Below, piece after piece: positions 29,166 to 41,185 of a stretch of 64,000 nt of DNA. This stretch comes from a beta proteobacterium AAP99. GTDB taxonomy: Bacteria; Pseudomonadota; Gammaproteobacteria; Burkholderiales; Burkholderiaceae_C. A program made the position numbers and the translations under genes. The stretch lies in assembly GCA_001295775.1 (NCBI GenBank), contig LJIA01000017.1:62001-126000 (forward strand). The letters are read 5' to 3'. Each line of letters starts with the position of its first letter. Position 1 is the stretch's first letter. The notes beneath the pieces are model-generated. The model saw only the letters and a list, made by a program, of their open reading frames with translations, was not told the origin of the DNA and did no database searches.

Positions 29166-32100
29166 GTGCGCCTCACACAAATCAAGCTGTCCGGATTCAA
29201 GTCATTTGTCGATGCGAGCACGATCAACGTGCCCGGCCAGCTGGTCGGCATCGTCGGCCCGAACGGTTGCGGCAAATCCAATGTGATCGATGCGGTCCGT
29301 TGGGTGCTTGGTGAGTCCAAGGCCAGCGAACTGCGTGGCGAATCCATGCAGGACGTGATCTTCAACGGGTCCACGAACCGCAAGCCCGCGGGCCGCGCGA
29401 GTGTCGAATTGGTGTTCGACAACGCTGCCGGACGCGCAGCCGGCCAATGGAGCCAGTACAGCGAAATCTCGGTCAAGCGGGTGCTGACGCGTGACGGGAC
29501 GTCCAGCTACTACATCAACAACCAGAGTGTCCGCCGCCGCGACGTTCAGGACATATTCATGGGTACGGGGCTCGGACCGCGTGCCTACGCCATCATCGGG
29601 CAGGGCATGATCAGCCGGATCATCGAGTCCAAGCCCGAAGAGCTGCGTGTATTTCTCGAAGAAGCTGCCGGGGTATCCAAGTACAAGGAGCGCCGCCGCG
29701 AGACCAGCAATCGTCTGCAGGACACGCGCGAGAACCTCACCCGCGTCGAAGACATTCTTCGCGAATTGGGTTCTCAGCTCGAGAAACTGGAAGGGCAGGC
29801 AGAAGTCGCCACGCGTTACAACGCGCTGACCGCCGATGGCGACGAGAAGCTCCTGCTTCTTTGGGCTGCGCGTCGCGAAGAGGCGCGCCAGGAGCGGGAA
29901 AAGCTGCTGGCGCAAGTCGAGCGCAGCCAGACCGATCTGGAAGCGCAAATGGCGCAGCTTCGGGAGTGCGAGGCACGACTCGAGGAGATCCGCGTCGCGC
30001 ATTACGCCGCCAGTGATCGGGTCAATCACGAGCAGAACGCGTTCTTTGGCGCCAAGAGCGAGGTCATCCGTCTGGAGAGCGCCATTCAGGTGGTCGTGGA
30101 GCGCCGCAACCTTCTGCAGCAGCGCCTGGGGCAGATTGCCGAGCAGAAGCAGCAGTGGGTCGTGCAGGCCGAAGATGCCTCTGCGCGACTTGAGGCGCTG
30201 GCCATCGAACGCGAGCACAGCGAAGAGAAGGTGGCTGCTGCCGAGGAGGTGCTTGCCCGCGCTGAGGATGCAGTCCCCGAGTCCCAGGCAACGCTGGACG
30301 ATCGCCTCGCCGTGGTTGACGCCTGCCGAACCGAAGTCAGCGACGCGGACCGCGAGTTCCGAGTGCTCGGCAATGAGCGCCAGAGCCTGCAGACCCAGTT
30401 CAATCAGGCGCAGATTCGGCTGGACAAGCTGACTGCCGAGCAGAAGGGACTCAGTGCGCCGGATGAGCAGCGGTTGGCTGTGCAGCAGGCAGAGGCCGAA
30501 CGCGTGGGCGCCGAGCTCGAAGTGCTGCAGGCGCAGGTCGACGAGAACCAGCACCGCCTCGCAGAAGCCGACGAGCAGCGCACCACAGCCCAGCAAGAGC
30601 TGTCGGCTGCCACCGCACTGCTGTCCGAGCTTCAGGCCAAGCAGAGCACCCTGACACGGGTGCAGGAAGAAGCGCAGGCCGGCAGTCGCATCAAGCCCTG
30701 GCTGGCCAAGCATGGGCTCGACAGCGTGCAGCGCCTCTGGCAGAGGCTGCACACCGAGCCCGGCTGGGAGACCGCGGTCCAGGCCGTTCTGCGTGAATGC
30801 GTGCAGGCCGTCGAGGTCGGGGAGCTGAGTCGTGCCGGTGGCTTTGCGAGTGATGCTCCGCCCGCACGTCTCGCGTTCTACAGCAGCCAGATGGCTGCGG
30901 CCGCAGCGTTGCAGGGGCCCTTGGTCACGCTGATCGAACGTGTGCGCATCAATGACAACGGATTGCGCGGCGTGTTGACCGAGTGGATGCATGGCGTTTT
31001 CGTCGCTGAGGATCTGTCCAGCGCCATGGCGCAGCGCAACCAGCTTGCTGCTGGCCAGCGCATCGTGACAAAGCAAGGGCATCTGATCGACCGGGTGTCC
31101 GTGCGCTACTACGCACCGGAAGGTCCGGACGACGGGCTGTTGGCGCGCCAGCAGGAGCTGGAAGACATCGCGAAGCGGCTCAAGGGACAGACACTCATCG
31201 TCGACGAGACCCGCAATCTGCTGAGCCGCTCCGAAGGCGCGGCCCAGGACGCCCGGGGTGCCCTGCAGACCCAGCGCCTGCGGGCGCAGGAGCTGACAGG
31301 TCGGCTGCACCAGGCGCAGATGGAAGTCGCCACGCTGACGCACAGGGTGGCCGAGCACAAGGCGCGCAGCCAGCGCCTTGAAGAAGATCTCGCTGATTGC
31401 CAGGCACAGATGGAGTCTTTGCAGGCGCGCATGGACGAGATCGACAACCGCATGAGCGACATGGACGCGAGCCTCGGCGAGCGGCAGCAGAAGCTCGAGG
31501 ACGCCCGCTTTGCCGCCGATGAAGCACGCGCTGCGCTGGATCAGGCACGCCAGGCCGTCAATACGGCGCAAATTGGTCTTCAGCAAGTGCGCTTCGAGGT
31601 GCAAAGCATCAGCACGCGCGAGGCCGACGCGCAGCGCCTGCTGCAGATGGCGCGTGACCAGGACTCCCGGCTGGTTCTCGACGACGAGCAGATCCGCGCA
31701 GAGCTGGCGAGCATCTCCGAAACCCAGGCCGCCACGGGCTTGCAGGACGCGCTCGCCGTGCTCGCCACGCGTGAAGACGCGCTTGCCCGCGTCCGCACGG
31801 AACTGGATGGACTCACCCAGCAGCTGCGCGAGATCGATGCCGAGAAGATGCGCATCGAGCAAGTGTTGCAGCCTGCGCGGGACCGCGTCACCGAGATGCA
31901 GCTCAAGGAGCAGGCCGCCCGCCTGAACCAGGAGCAATTCGACACGCAGCTCGGCGAGCGTCAGGCCGATGTGCCGGCCCTGATCGAGAAGCTCGCCGCG
32001 CTGCCCGGCGCATCCGGCAGGCCCACTCAGCTTCAGGCCGAAGTCAATCGCATCACCCGCGAGATCGAGGCCCTGGGTCCCGTCAACCTCGCCGCACTGC

Positions 32101-32687
32101 AGGAGCTGGACCAGAGCCGCGAGCGCAAGCAGCATCTGGACAGCCAGTTCAAGGACCTGACGGAGGCCATCACCACGCTGGAAGACGCTATCCGCAAGAT
32201 CGACCTCGAAACACGCGAACTGCTGCAGAAGACCTTCGACGAGGTCAATAGCCACTTCGGCCGCCTGTTCCCGGCGCTGTTCGGCGGTGGCAACGCCAAG
32301 CTCGTGATGACCGGCGAAGAGATCCTCGATGCAGGGGTGCAGGTCATGGCGCAGCCACCGGGCAAGCGCAACAGCACCATCCATCTGCTGTCCGGTGGTG
32401 AAAAGGCGCTTACGGCGACGGCCCTCGTGTTCGCCATATTCCATCTGAACCCGGCGCCGTTCTGCTTGCTGGACGAAGTGGATGCGCCCCTGGATGACGC
32501 CAACACAGAACGCTACGCCAAGCTGGTGACGCAGATGAGCGATGTCACGCAATTCATCTTCATCAGCCACAACAAGATCGCGATGGAAATGGCCCAACAG
32601 CTCGTTGGCGTGACCATGCAGGAGCAGGGGGTTTCCCGCATCGTTGCGGTGGACATGGCCGAAGCCGCACGCATGGCCGAGGTCTGA
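29166..32687 (+). CDS. smc: Chromosome segregation ATPase SMC
   Basis: 1173-aa structural-maintenance-of-chromosomes protein. N-terminal head: VRLTQIKLSGFKSF and Walker A GPNGCGKSN (residues 31-39). A long coiled coil (about 170-510) is followed by a hinge (about 515-670, with DGLLARQ after it), a returning coiled coil, and the C-terminal head with LLSGGEKALTATALVFAI (signature) and FCLLDEVDAPLDDANTERY (Walker B). The GTG start gives the conserved N-terminus; a longer in-frame reading has no SMC similarity. Partners ScpA/ScpB are not in the window. It heads the smc-zipA-ligA run. Confidence 0.97.
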   Translation: MRLTQIKLSGFKSFVDASTINVPGQLVGIVGPNGCGKSNVIDAVRWVLGESKASELRGESMQDVIFNGSTNRKPAGRASVELVFDNAAGRAAGQWSQYSEISVKRVLTRDGTSSYYINNQSVRRRDVQDIFMGTGLGPRAYAIIGQGMISRIIESKPEELRVFLEEAAGVSKYKERRRETSNRLQDTRENLTRVEDILRELGSQLEKLEGQAEVATRYNALTADGDEKLLLLWAARREEARQEREKLLAQVERSQTDLEAQMAQLRECEARLEEIRVAHYAASDRVNHEQNAFFGAKSEVIRLESAIQVVVERRNLLQQRLGQIAEQKQQWVVQAEDASARLEALAIEREHSEEKVAAAEEVLARAEDAVPESQATLDDRLAVVDACRTEVSDADREFRVLGNERQSLQTQFNQAQIRLDKLTAEQKGLSAPDEQRLAVQQAEAERVGAELEVLQAQVDENQHRLAEADEQRTTAQQELSAATALLSELQAKQSTLTRVQEEAQAGSRIKPWLAKHGLDSVQRLWQRLHTEPGWETAVQAVLRECVQAVEVGELSRAGGFASDAPPARLAFYSSQMAAAAALQGPLVTLIERVRINDNGLRGVLTEWMHGVFVAEDLSSAMAQRNQLAAGQRIVTKQGHLIDRVSVRYYAPEGPDDGLLARQQELEDIAKRLKGQTLIVDETRNLLSRSEGAAQDARGALQTQRLRAQELTGRLHQAQMEVATLTHRVAEHKARSQRLEEDLADCQAQMESLQARMDEIDNRMSDMDASLGERQQKLEDARFAADEARAALDQARQAVNTAQIGLQQVRFEVQSISTREADAQRLLQMARDQDSRLVLDDEQIRAELASISETQAATGLQDALAVLATREDALARVRTELDGLTQQLREIDAEKMRIEQVLQPARDRVTEMQLKEQAARLNQEQFDTQLGERQADVPALIEKLAALPGASGRPTQLQAEVNRITREIEALGPVNLAALQELDQSRERKQHLDSQFKDLTEAITTLEDAIRKIDLETRELLQKTFDEVNSHFGRLFPALFGGGNAKLVMTGEEILDAGVQVMAQPPGKRNSTIHLLSGGEKALTATALVFAIFHLNPAPFCLLDEVDAPLDDANTERYAKLVTQMSDVTQFIFISHNKIAMEMAQQLVGVTMQEQGVSRIVAVDMAEAARMAEV

Positions 32688-32764
32688 TGCGCTTCATGGT
32701 GTAGTCTGCCGGCCGAATTCGTCACATCAATGAAGCGCGGATCGACGCTGCGCAAGGGTTGAGC

Positions 32765-33742
32765 ATGCAACTGCTGGTGTCTCTGCTGGTGCTGGGTGCG
32801 GTGTTCGTGGCCGGCGTATGGGTCTGGGGCCGTGTCCAGGCGAGTCGAAGCACGAAGACGGAAGCCGCAGAGCTGGCACAGGAGCAGCAGACCAGCCTTC
32901 TGCGCCAGACCCGAGCCGAGCCTGCACTCGCTCTGCCGATGGAGGTCATCGCGCCGGCCGAGGTGACCGCCCGGATCGGTGCCGACGCGGTTGTGCTCGA
33001 GGTCGGCCTCGATGCCGATACCGAGATGGTCGCCCGGCTGACGGCGCAGCTGCCGCTGGCGGAATCCAAGATTCGCGAACTGGCGGGTGGCCGTGCGGCG
33101 GTCGGGCGCCGTCCGGTGCGCTATGCGTGGCAGGCTGAAGCGCCGTCGATCCTCGACATGGGCCTGACGCTTGCAGACCGCACAGGCGCCGTGGGTGATT
33201 CAGAGTTGAATCACTTCCTGCGCCTGGTGGATGAAGTCGCCGATGTGCTGGGCGCAGACGTCGACGTGGAACCTGTCGAGGCAGCGATCGCCCGCAGCCG
33301 CCTGCTGGATGCGCAGTGCGCCACGCTCGATACCCAACTTCATTTGCACCTGTCCGGGCCGTCGGAACCCAGCAGCGAGGAGCTGGCAGCGGCCGCACGC
33401 TGGGCCGGCATCACCAGCGCGCTCAAGGATGGCGCCTACCCGATGATGGATGCCAAAGGCCGCGAGCTTGCTCGCGTGGTGCCACGGCCAGGCCGCCGCG
33501 AAGGGTTCGTGACACTCGTGGTGGATGTCCCCCGCGCACCGCACGGGGCGCTGGACGCAGCGCTGGACGCAGCCGCCAAGATGGCCGAGATGCTCAACGC
33601 GATCCTGGTGGACGACAACGGTCGGCCGCTCTCCGACGACGCGCTGGCGCTGATCCGCGCGCGCCTCACGGATGTCGTGCGCAAGATGACCGAAGCAGGT
33701 CTTGCGCCGGGCTCCGAGCGTGCCCGCCGCGTCTTTTCCTGA
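32765..33742 (+). CDS. zipA: ZipA-like cell-division protein (C-terminal FtsZ-binding domain)
   Basis: 325-aa protein with one N-terminal membrane helix (QLLVSLLVLGAVFVAGVWVWG), as ZipA has, then a variable region and a C-terminal FtsZ-binding-like domain (about residues 190-325) ending ALALIRARLTDVVRKMTEAG and ARRVFS. Sequence similarity to E. coli ZipA is low; the topology, the C-terminal motif and the invariant position between smc and ligA in Burkholderiales make the call good. Role: membrane tethering of FtsZ. I chose the ATG over a TTG two codons earlier. Confidence 0.8.
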   Translation: MQLLVSLLVLGAVFVAGVWVWGRVQASRSTKTEAAELAQEQQTSLLRQTRAEPALALPMEVIAPAEVTARIGADAVVLEVGLDADTEMVARLTAQLPLAESKIRELAGGRAAVGRRPVRYAWQAEAPSILDMGLTLADRTGAVGDSELNHFLRLVDEVADVLGADVDVEPVEAAIARSRLLDAQCATLDTQLHLHLSGPSEPSSEELAAAARWAGITSALKDGAYPMMDAKGRELARVVPRPGRREGFVTLVVDVPRAPHGALDAALDAAAKMAEMLNAILVDDNGRPLSDDALALIRARLTDVVRKMTEAGLAPGSERARRVFS

Positions 33743-35857
<2,115 letters not shown>

Positions 35858-35894
35858 ACCTGCACACAACACAGAATCAGATCAAGGAGACACC

Positions 35895-37427
35895 ATGACC
35901 GATACCGCCAAGCCCACCGACGCCACGAAAAAGGAAGAACCCTGGCGCGAGGCCGTTGAACAGCGTCTGGCCGAAGCCCCGGTGCGCAGCAGCGGGACGG
36001 CGCAGGTCGGCACCGGCAGCGGTGCGCAGCGCATCGACTACGACTTCATCGCCCAGTACATCCCGGTGATGCCCGACGGACTTGCGGCCAAGCCGGCCGA
36101 GCCGGAAGCCGCTGTGTATACGCTGGCCTATCTCGCCAAGGCTGAAGGCAAGGGCACCGCATCGCGCCCGGTGCTCTTTGCCTTCAATGGCGGGCCGGGT
36201 TCCTCGTCGGTGTGGCTGCATCTCGGCGCGCTGGGCCCGAAGCGCGTGCACATCAACGAAGACGGCACCATGCCCGCGCCGCCCTACGCGGTGGAAGACA
36301 ACCCGCACAGCTGGTTCGAGCACTTCGACCTTGTGTTCATCGACCCGCCGCACACCGGGTACTCGGTGTCGGCGAGCGAAGATGCCCGCAAGCGTCATTT
36401 GAGCGTGGATGGCGACGTGGCGGCGCTGGCCGAAGTGATGCGCGCCTGGCTGGCGCGGCATCAGCGCTTCGGCTCGGCGGTGTATCTCGCCGGGGAGAGC
36501 TATGGCACCACGCGCGGTGCGGCGCTGGCCGACAAGATGCTGGATCTCGGCGTGGCGCTGTCGGGTGTGATCCTCGTGTCCTGCGCGATGGACCTGCAGA
36601 CGCTCGTTTTCCAGGCAGGCAACGATCTGCCCCACAGCCTGTTCCTGCCCGGCTTCGCGGCCACGGCGCAGTACCACGGCAAGCTGAAGGGCGCGCTCAA
36701 TGACGCAGCGGCAGCGCGCGCTGCGGCCGAGGCCTTTGTGCTGGAGGACTATCTCGTCGCCCTGCATCGCGGCGCCACGGTGACACCGGCGCGGCGCAGC
36801 AAGCTGGCCAAGCGCATCGGCGAGTTGTCCGGTCTGCCGGCGGCGCTGGTGGAGCAGCAGAACCTGCGCATTACCGACCAGACCTTCTTCACGCACCTGC
36901 TGCGCGACGAGGGCCGGGTGGTCGGGCGTCTGGAAAGCCGCGTGAGCGGGCCGATGGCGGCGCGCCGCGGCTATGCCATGGAGTTCGACCCGGGCATTGA
37001 AGCCATCGTTGCACCCTACGCCAGTGCGGTGAACGGCTACTTCGCACAGCTGGGCATCGACACCCAGCGCCGCTACGGCATCATCAATGGCGAGGTGAAC
37101 CAGGGCTGGCACTGGGGCCGCGGGCCGGTGGATGGCAAGGGCAAGATGAGCGGCAACGGCTACACCAACACGACGGTGGACCTGTCTCGCGCGCTGCGCC
37201 GCAACCCGCACCTGCGAGTGCTCGTGGCCAGCGGCCACTACGACCTGGGCACACCCTACAGCGCTACCAACTACTCGCTGGCGCAGCTCGATGTAGACGC
37301 TCAGCAGCTCAAGCGCATCGAGCACCACTATTACGACGCCGGGCACATGATGTACACGCGCCCGGCGGATCTGAAGAAGCTCAAGGACGATCTGGCCGGC
37401 TGGTTGGCACCCGGCACGGCGGGCTGA
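35895..37427 (+). CDS. Serine carboxypeptidase family S10 protein
   Basis: 510-aa peptidase of the alpha/beta-hydrolase fold. FNGGPGSSSVWLHLGALGPK is the S10 substrate-binding block, GESYGTTRG holds nucleophile Ser202, SGHYDLGTPYSAT the catalytic Asp, and YYDAGHMMYTRP the catalytic His. Such enzymes remove C-terminal residues at acid pH and are usually exported; here the N-terminus (MTDTAKPTDATKKEEPW) is charged with no signal peptide, so a cytosolic location or non-classical export is implied. AAGGAGA sets the start. It lies 37 bases after ligA and may be cotranscribed. Confidence 0.92.
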   Translation: MTDTAKPTDATKKEEPWREAVEQRLAEAPVRSSGTAQVGTGSGAQRIDYDFIAQYIPVMPDGLAAKPAEPEAAVYTLAYLAKAEGKGTASRPVLFAFNGGPGSSSVWLHLGALGPKRVHINEDGTMPAPPYAVEDNPHSWFEHFDLVFIDPPHTGYSVSASEDARKRHLSVDGDVAALAEVMRAWLARHQRFGSAVYLAGESYGTTRGAALADKMLDLGVALSGVILVSCAMDLQTLVFQAGNDLPHSLFLPGFAATAQYHGKLKGALNDAAAARAAAEAFVLEDYLVALHRGATVTPARRSKLAKRIGELSGLPAALVEQQNLRITDQTFFTHLLRDEGRVVGRLESRVSGPMAARRGYAMEFDPGIEAIVAPYASAVNGYFAQLGIDTQRRYGIINGEVNQGWHWGRGPVDGKGKMSGNGYTNTTVDLSRALRRNPHLRVLVASGHYDLGTPYSATNYSLAQLDVDAQQLKRIEHHYYDAGHMMYTRPADLKKLKDDLAGWLAPGTAG

Positions 37428-37592
37428 AACACAGCTTCTGTTTATTAAATTTGGTTGAAAAGCGCTACTAGTTTCGACTTATTTTCAAATTTCATTTGAA
37501 GATATTGAAAGGCCGGTTTCCGCATACGGGGCGCGGATCCTGACTCTTTCTGGTCGCTCCAACGAACCTGTGCATCTCACGCTGAAGCTGTT
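37428..37592. repeat. AT-rich spacer with degenerate repeat copy 2
   Basis: The spacer lies between the convergent S10 peptidase and ligase genes. It contains TGCATCTCACGCTGAAGC (37571-37588), the exact complement of a block at 51203-51220, and a partial palindrome core TTTCCGC...GCGG (37517-37536). Its first 70 bases are strikingly AT-rich for this genome. Confidence 0.6.
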
Positions 37593-38744
37593 CTAGGCCG
37601 CCAGCGCAAAATCTCCGCTGCGGCTTTGAGCAAAGCGCTCGATCGCCGCTTCGACCATGCCTTCCACGCTGCCACGCCCGGCGTACTGCATGCGCAGGAA
37701 GTGCGCATCGTTGTGGCTGCGGGCACGCAGGCCGATCAGATCCAGCGCACTGCGTGATTCCAGCGCCGTGGCGTAAGGCGCCAGACCGTCGAGCGTGGCG
37801 AGGATGTTATCGCGCAGCAGCAGCTGCTCGTAGCTCTTGGGGTGGACGATCGAACCATCCAGCCCGAAACGGCAGGCCTGGAAGCGGTTGTAGTTGTAGA
37901 CCAGGTAGTCGTCTTCCTCAGGCGGCGCCTCGCGGCGCTCCAGCAGGTAGGCGCACAGGGTCTGCAGGTAGCCGGCCAGCGCCGCGGCCATCTCAACGGA
38001 CAGCGGGGTGTCGCACACGCGCAGCTCGATGGTGCCGTACTCCGGCTTGGGGCGGATGTCCCAGTAGAAGTCCTTCATGCTCTTGACCACGCCGGTGCGT
38101 TCCATGCGCGCGAAGTAGTTCGCCTCGAAGTCGCGCCAGCTCAGCGTGAAGGGCGCACGGCCGGACAGCGGGAAGGCGAACACCGAGTTCAGGCGCGCGC
38201 TGCTGAACTGCGTGTCCCGACCCTGCACGAAGGGCGAGCTGGCTGACAGCGCAATGAAGTGCGGCACGTAGCGGTTCAGGCTGTGCAGCAGGAACAGCGC
38301 GTCATCGCCACTGGCGCAGCCGATGTGCACGTGCTGGCCGAACACCGTGAACTGCTTGGCCAGATAGCCGTACAGCTGAGAGACTTCCTTGAAGCGCGGC
38401 TTGGGGAAGATCTTTCGCTCGGTCCACATCTGGAAAGGATGCGTGCCGCCGCCGCACACGCCCACGTTCAACCGCTCGCCCGCGCGCACGAGGCCATCGC
38501 GGATGGCCAGCAGTTCGTCGCGCAGCGGCCCGTGGCGATACTGGATGCCGGTGGCGATCTCGATCATGCTTTCCGTGATCTCCGGTGTCACGCTGCCCGG
38601 CAGCTTGTTCTTCTCGCGCGCGAGCAGATGCAGCATGTCAGGGCTGGCAGCCGTGAGATCCAGATCCGACAGGTTGATCAGCTGCAGCTCCAGCTCCACG
38701 CCCATGGACAGGCTGGCAGAGTCCTTGAAGGGTTCAAGCGGCAT
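37593..38744 (-). CDS. Type-2 glutamate-cysteine ligase-like carboxylate-amine ligase (YbdK family)
   Basis: 383-aa enzyme of the GCS2/YbdK family, which joins a carboxylate and an amine using ATP; in YbdK the activity is weak glutamate-cysteine ligation. It begins with the conserved [12 protein letters not shown], has [56 protein letters not shown] and [15 protein letters not shown] lies 6 bases before the ATG. It is directly downstream (2-base gap) of a cation/proton antiporter, so the pair is one operon. Confidence 0.92.
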   Translation of the reverse strand: MPLEPFKDSASLSMGVELELQLINLSDLDLTAASPDMLHLLAREKNKLPGSVTPEITESMIEIATGIQYRHGPLRDELLAIRDGLVRAGERLNVGVCGGGTHPFQMWTERKIFPKPRFKEVSQLYGYLAKQFTVFGQHVHIGCASGDDALFLLHSLNRYVPHFIALSASSPFVQGRDTQFSSARLNSVFAFPLSGRAPFTLSWRDFEANYFARMERTGVVKSMKDFYWDIRPKPEYGTIELRVCDTPLSVEMAAALAGYLQTLCAYLLERREAPPEEDDYLVYNYNRFQACRFGLDGSIVHPKSYEQLLLRDNILATLDGLAPYATALESRSALDLIGLRARSHNDAHFLRMQYAGRGSVEGMVEAAIERFAQSRSGDFALAA

Positions 38745-38746
38745 GG

Positions 38747-39937
38747 TCAGTCCTCCTCGTCGTTGTGCGGGGATTCGCCCGCGGTCTTCAACGCCCATTG
38801 CGTCAGCATCGGACCCAGCACCTCCAGCATCAGCGCGGCGGCGGCCAGCGGCGCGAGCTGGTCCACCAGATTGATGCCGACCTGCCGCGTCTGTTCCAGC
38901 AGCAGGATCACGAAGGCCGAGAGTGGCGTCATGGCCACCGCCGTCAGCACACCTTTCTTCCAGGTCACCCCGCTGATGCGCGAGAACGCCGTGATCACCG
39001 TGGCACGGGTGAGCAGGCGAGTAAGCAGCAGCGCCGCACCCAGCCCCAGGCCGGCCAGTGCGATGCGCCAGTCGATCGAAGCGGCGATGAACACGAAGAG
39101 CATCAGAGAAAGCAGGCTGCCCAACGGGCCGAAGTTGCGCTGCGCCGGCGCAATGATGACCCGCCGATGGCGCGCCATCAGCCCGAAGGCGAGGGTGGCA
39201 ATCAGCGCCGAGAACTTGAACGCATGAGTCAACGCCACCAGCAGCACCACGGCAAGCGCAAACACCACCGATGCATCTTGCTCCGTGCGCTGCAGCAGGC
39301 GCAGCAAGGCAGGCATCGCCAGGCCTGCGAGCAAGCCGATCCCGGCGGATGCTGTGAGTGACACTGCGCTGCTGTAGGCCGCCATCAGCGTGCTGCCCGA
39401 ACTCTCGTAGACCACATAGCCCAGAATCACCTTGAACACGAACACTGCCAGCACGCAGTTCAGCGCGGCCAGATGCAGCGTGCGCTCCGTCACCTGTCCG
39501 GAGGCTCGGGTCTCGTTGATGACGCGCACGATCGCGGCCGGCGAGGTGGACATCGACAGGGCGGCGAGCAGCAGCGAGTGCGTCATCGTCTGCCCAAAGC
39601 CCATGGCCAGCACGTAGACGCAGGCAAAGGTCAGCGCCGCTTCGGTCAGGCCCATCACCAGCAGCCAGGGGTTCAGACGCATCCAGCGCAGGTTGATCCG
39701 ATACGCAAACTCGAACAGGATCAAGCCGAAGGCCACATTGGCCAGCAGAAGCACTGCTTCGCCCGAGGTGGGCGGCAGTACGCCGAGCTGTGTATCCGCG
39801 AAGATGAAACCCACCAGGGCGTACACGCTGATGCGTGGCAGGCCCATGTAGCGGTACGCAGCTTCGCCCAGGGTCCAGGCAAGCAGCAACACGGCGGGCC
39901 AGGCAAAGTCCCGAGTCAGGGCCTCCAGTTCAGGCAT
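38747..39937 (-). CDS. Cation:proton antiporter (CPA2/Kef-type membrane domain)
   Basis: 396-aa polytopic inner-membrane protein with about 12 hydrophobic helices. Features of the CPA2 family: [22 protein letters not shown] near the N-terminus, [18 protein letters not shown], and [15 protein letters not shown]. There is no C-terminal RCK/TrkA-N regulatory domain, which separates it from KefB/KefC. AAGGGAG fixes the ATG at 39937; a longer in-frame reading upstream is not membrane-like. Overall role: K+ or Na+ efflux or pH homeostasis. Cotranscribed with the YbdK-like ligase. Confidence 0.87.
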   Translation of the reverse strand: MPELEALTRDFAWPAVLLLAWTLGEAAYRYMGLPRISVYALVGFIFADTQLGVLPPTSGEAVLLLANVAFGLILFEFAYRINLRWMRLNPWLLVMGLTEAALTFACVYVLAMGFGQTMTHSLLLAALSMSTSPAAIVRVINETRASGQVTERTLHLAALNCVLAVFVFKVILGYVVYESSGSTLMAAYSSAVSLTASAGIGLLAGLAMPALLRLLQRTEQDASVVFALAVVLLVALTHAFKFSALIATLAFGLMARHRRVIIAPAQRNFGPLGSLLSLMLFVFIAASIDWRIALAGLGLGAALLLTRLLTRATVITAFSRISGVTWKKGVLTAVAMTPLSAFVILLLEQTRQVGINLVDQLAPLAAAALMLEVLGPMLTQWALKTAGESPHNDEED

Positions 39938-40411
39938 GGGGCGCTCCCTTCGTTGTGATTGTTGTCCTCGTGCACGACGACCCATCGCTTGCGCGCGGAG
40001 TTCATGTGAACGGTGTGCTTGCAGCTCGACCCGAACCGCGGCTGGTGCTGCGTTGCGCCTGCGCCTTCGCCCGTGCTTGAAGTGCGGCAAAGATGCCCAG
40101 GCACTGCCATGCGCCAGCCGATTCGCCATGAGACAGCCCGAATGTGACGGGCCGTGTGGCGCGGCAGCGCCAGGTGACGGATTCAATGGCAGGCGCAAGC
40201 AACATCGCTTGCACACAGGTATGCAGCCGGCGCCTGGCGCACGGCTGCGGCTAATCTGAGCGCATGCAGGCAGCAGAGTTCCCGGTGCCTTCAATTGGCC
40301 TGCTGTGTGGTGCAAACGTGTGCAAAATCGCTTGCTACTACACATGAATCATGCTTGCCGGAGCCAGTCTTCAGGCATGGGCTGCATGGGCTTACAAGGA
40401 GTCGAATCCGG
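39938..40411. other. 474-base divergent spacer, no gene seen
   Basis: Between the divergent antiporter and MTIP genes. I find no credible ORF. A small hairpin GCAGCCG (40223-40229) / CGGCTGC (40242-40248) is visible. The promoters of both units must lie here, but no clear -35/-10 pair stood out. No known riboswitch pattern was recognised. Confidence 0.5.
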
Positions 40412-41173
40412 ATGTCTGCCGAGAGTCTCACCGCCATCATCGGCGGCACTGCGCTGAGCCAGTTGCCAGGTATGCGTGTGGAGTCGCGCCGCGTGGTGCG
40501 CACGCCGTTTGGCGAGCCCGCTGGCGCGCTGCTGTTCGGGCGCATCGATGGTGCACCGATCGTGTTCCTCGCGCGTCACGGCTACGGCCACACGTTGCCG
40601 CCGCACAAGGTGAACTACCGCGCCAACCTGTTCGCGCTGCGCGATGTCGGTGCGGCACGCGTGTTTGCCGTGTCCTCCGTGGCCGCGCTGATTCCTGAGT
40701 TGCTTGAAACACGCTTTTCGATTCCCGACCAGGTGATTGACTACACCTGGGGGCGGGCGCATACCTTCGAGGAAGGCGTGGATGGCCCGATCCGCCAGAT
40801 CGACTTCGACGAGCCCTTCGATACCGGTCTGCGCGAGGTGCTGCGACGCGCCGTGACCGGCGTGGGCAGTACCTCGCATGTCGGCGGCACCTACGGCTGC
40901 GTGAACGGCCCGCGCCATGCCACCGCCGCAGAAGTGCGCAGGCTGATCCGCGACGGCAACCACATGGTGGGCAGCACGCTCATGCCCGAGGCGGCCCTGG
41001 CGCGGGAACTGGATCTGCCCTACGCAGCGCTGTGCGTCGTGACGCACATGGCCGCCGGTAGCCACGCGGGGCCGGTGGCTTCAGAGACGCTCATCTCCGG
41101 CAGCCGTGCCGAAGCGGTGCCCGTCGCCCAGGTGGTGCTGGCCGAAGCCTGCAAATTGGCCCAGGGCCAGTAG
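40412..41173 (+). CDS. S-methyl-5'-thioinosine / thioadenosine phosphorylase family protein
   Basis: 253-aa purine-nucleoside phosphorylase of the MTAP/MTIP group. Evidence: AIIGGTALSQLPGM, VFLARHGYGHTLPPHKVNYRAN (phosphate and ribose binding), AVSSVAALIPELL, DQVIDYTWGRAHTF, GGTYGCVNGPRHATAAEVR, and VGSTLMPEAALARELDLPYA. The proteobacterial homologue acts on methylthioinosine after deamination of methylthioadenosine, recycling the methionine-salvage by-product; sequence alone does not separate the two substrates with certainty. Lies 12 bases before the HDOD gene. Confidence 0.9.
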   Translation: MSAESLTAIIGGTALSQLPGMRVESRRVVRTPFGEPAGALLFGRIDGAPIVFLARHGYGHTLPPHKVNYRANLFALRDVGAARVFAVSSVAALIPELLETRFSIPDQVIDYTWGRAHTFEEGVDGPIRQIDFDEPFDTGLREVLRRAVTGVGSTSHVGGTYGCVNGPRHATAAEVRRLIRDGNHMVGSTLMPEAALARELDLPYAALCVVTHMAAGSHAGPVASETLISGSRAEAVPVAQVVLAEACKLAQGQ

Positions 41174-41185
41174 GTCAACTTGCGC

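Noticed and set aside
29202-32597. Very long open reading frame antisense to smc
   Set aside because: It mirrors the codon pattern of smc on the opposite strand, a normal effect of high GC; no recognisable protein family and smc is certain.
39938-40411. Possible riboswitch upstream of the MTIP gene
   Set aside because: No match to cobalamin, SAM or SAH riboswitch cores that I could recognise by eye.
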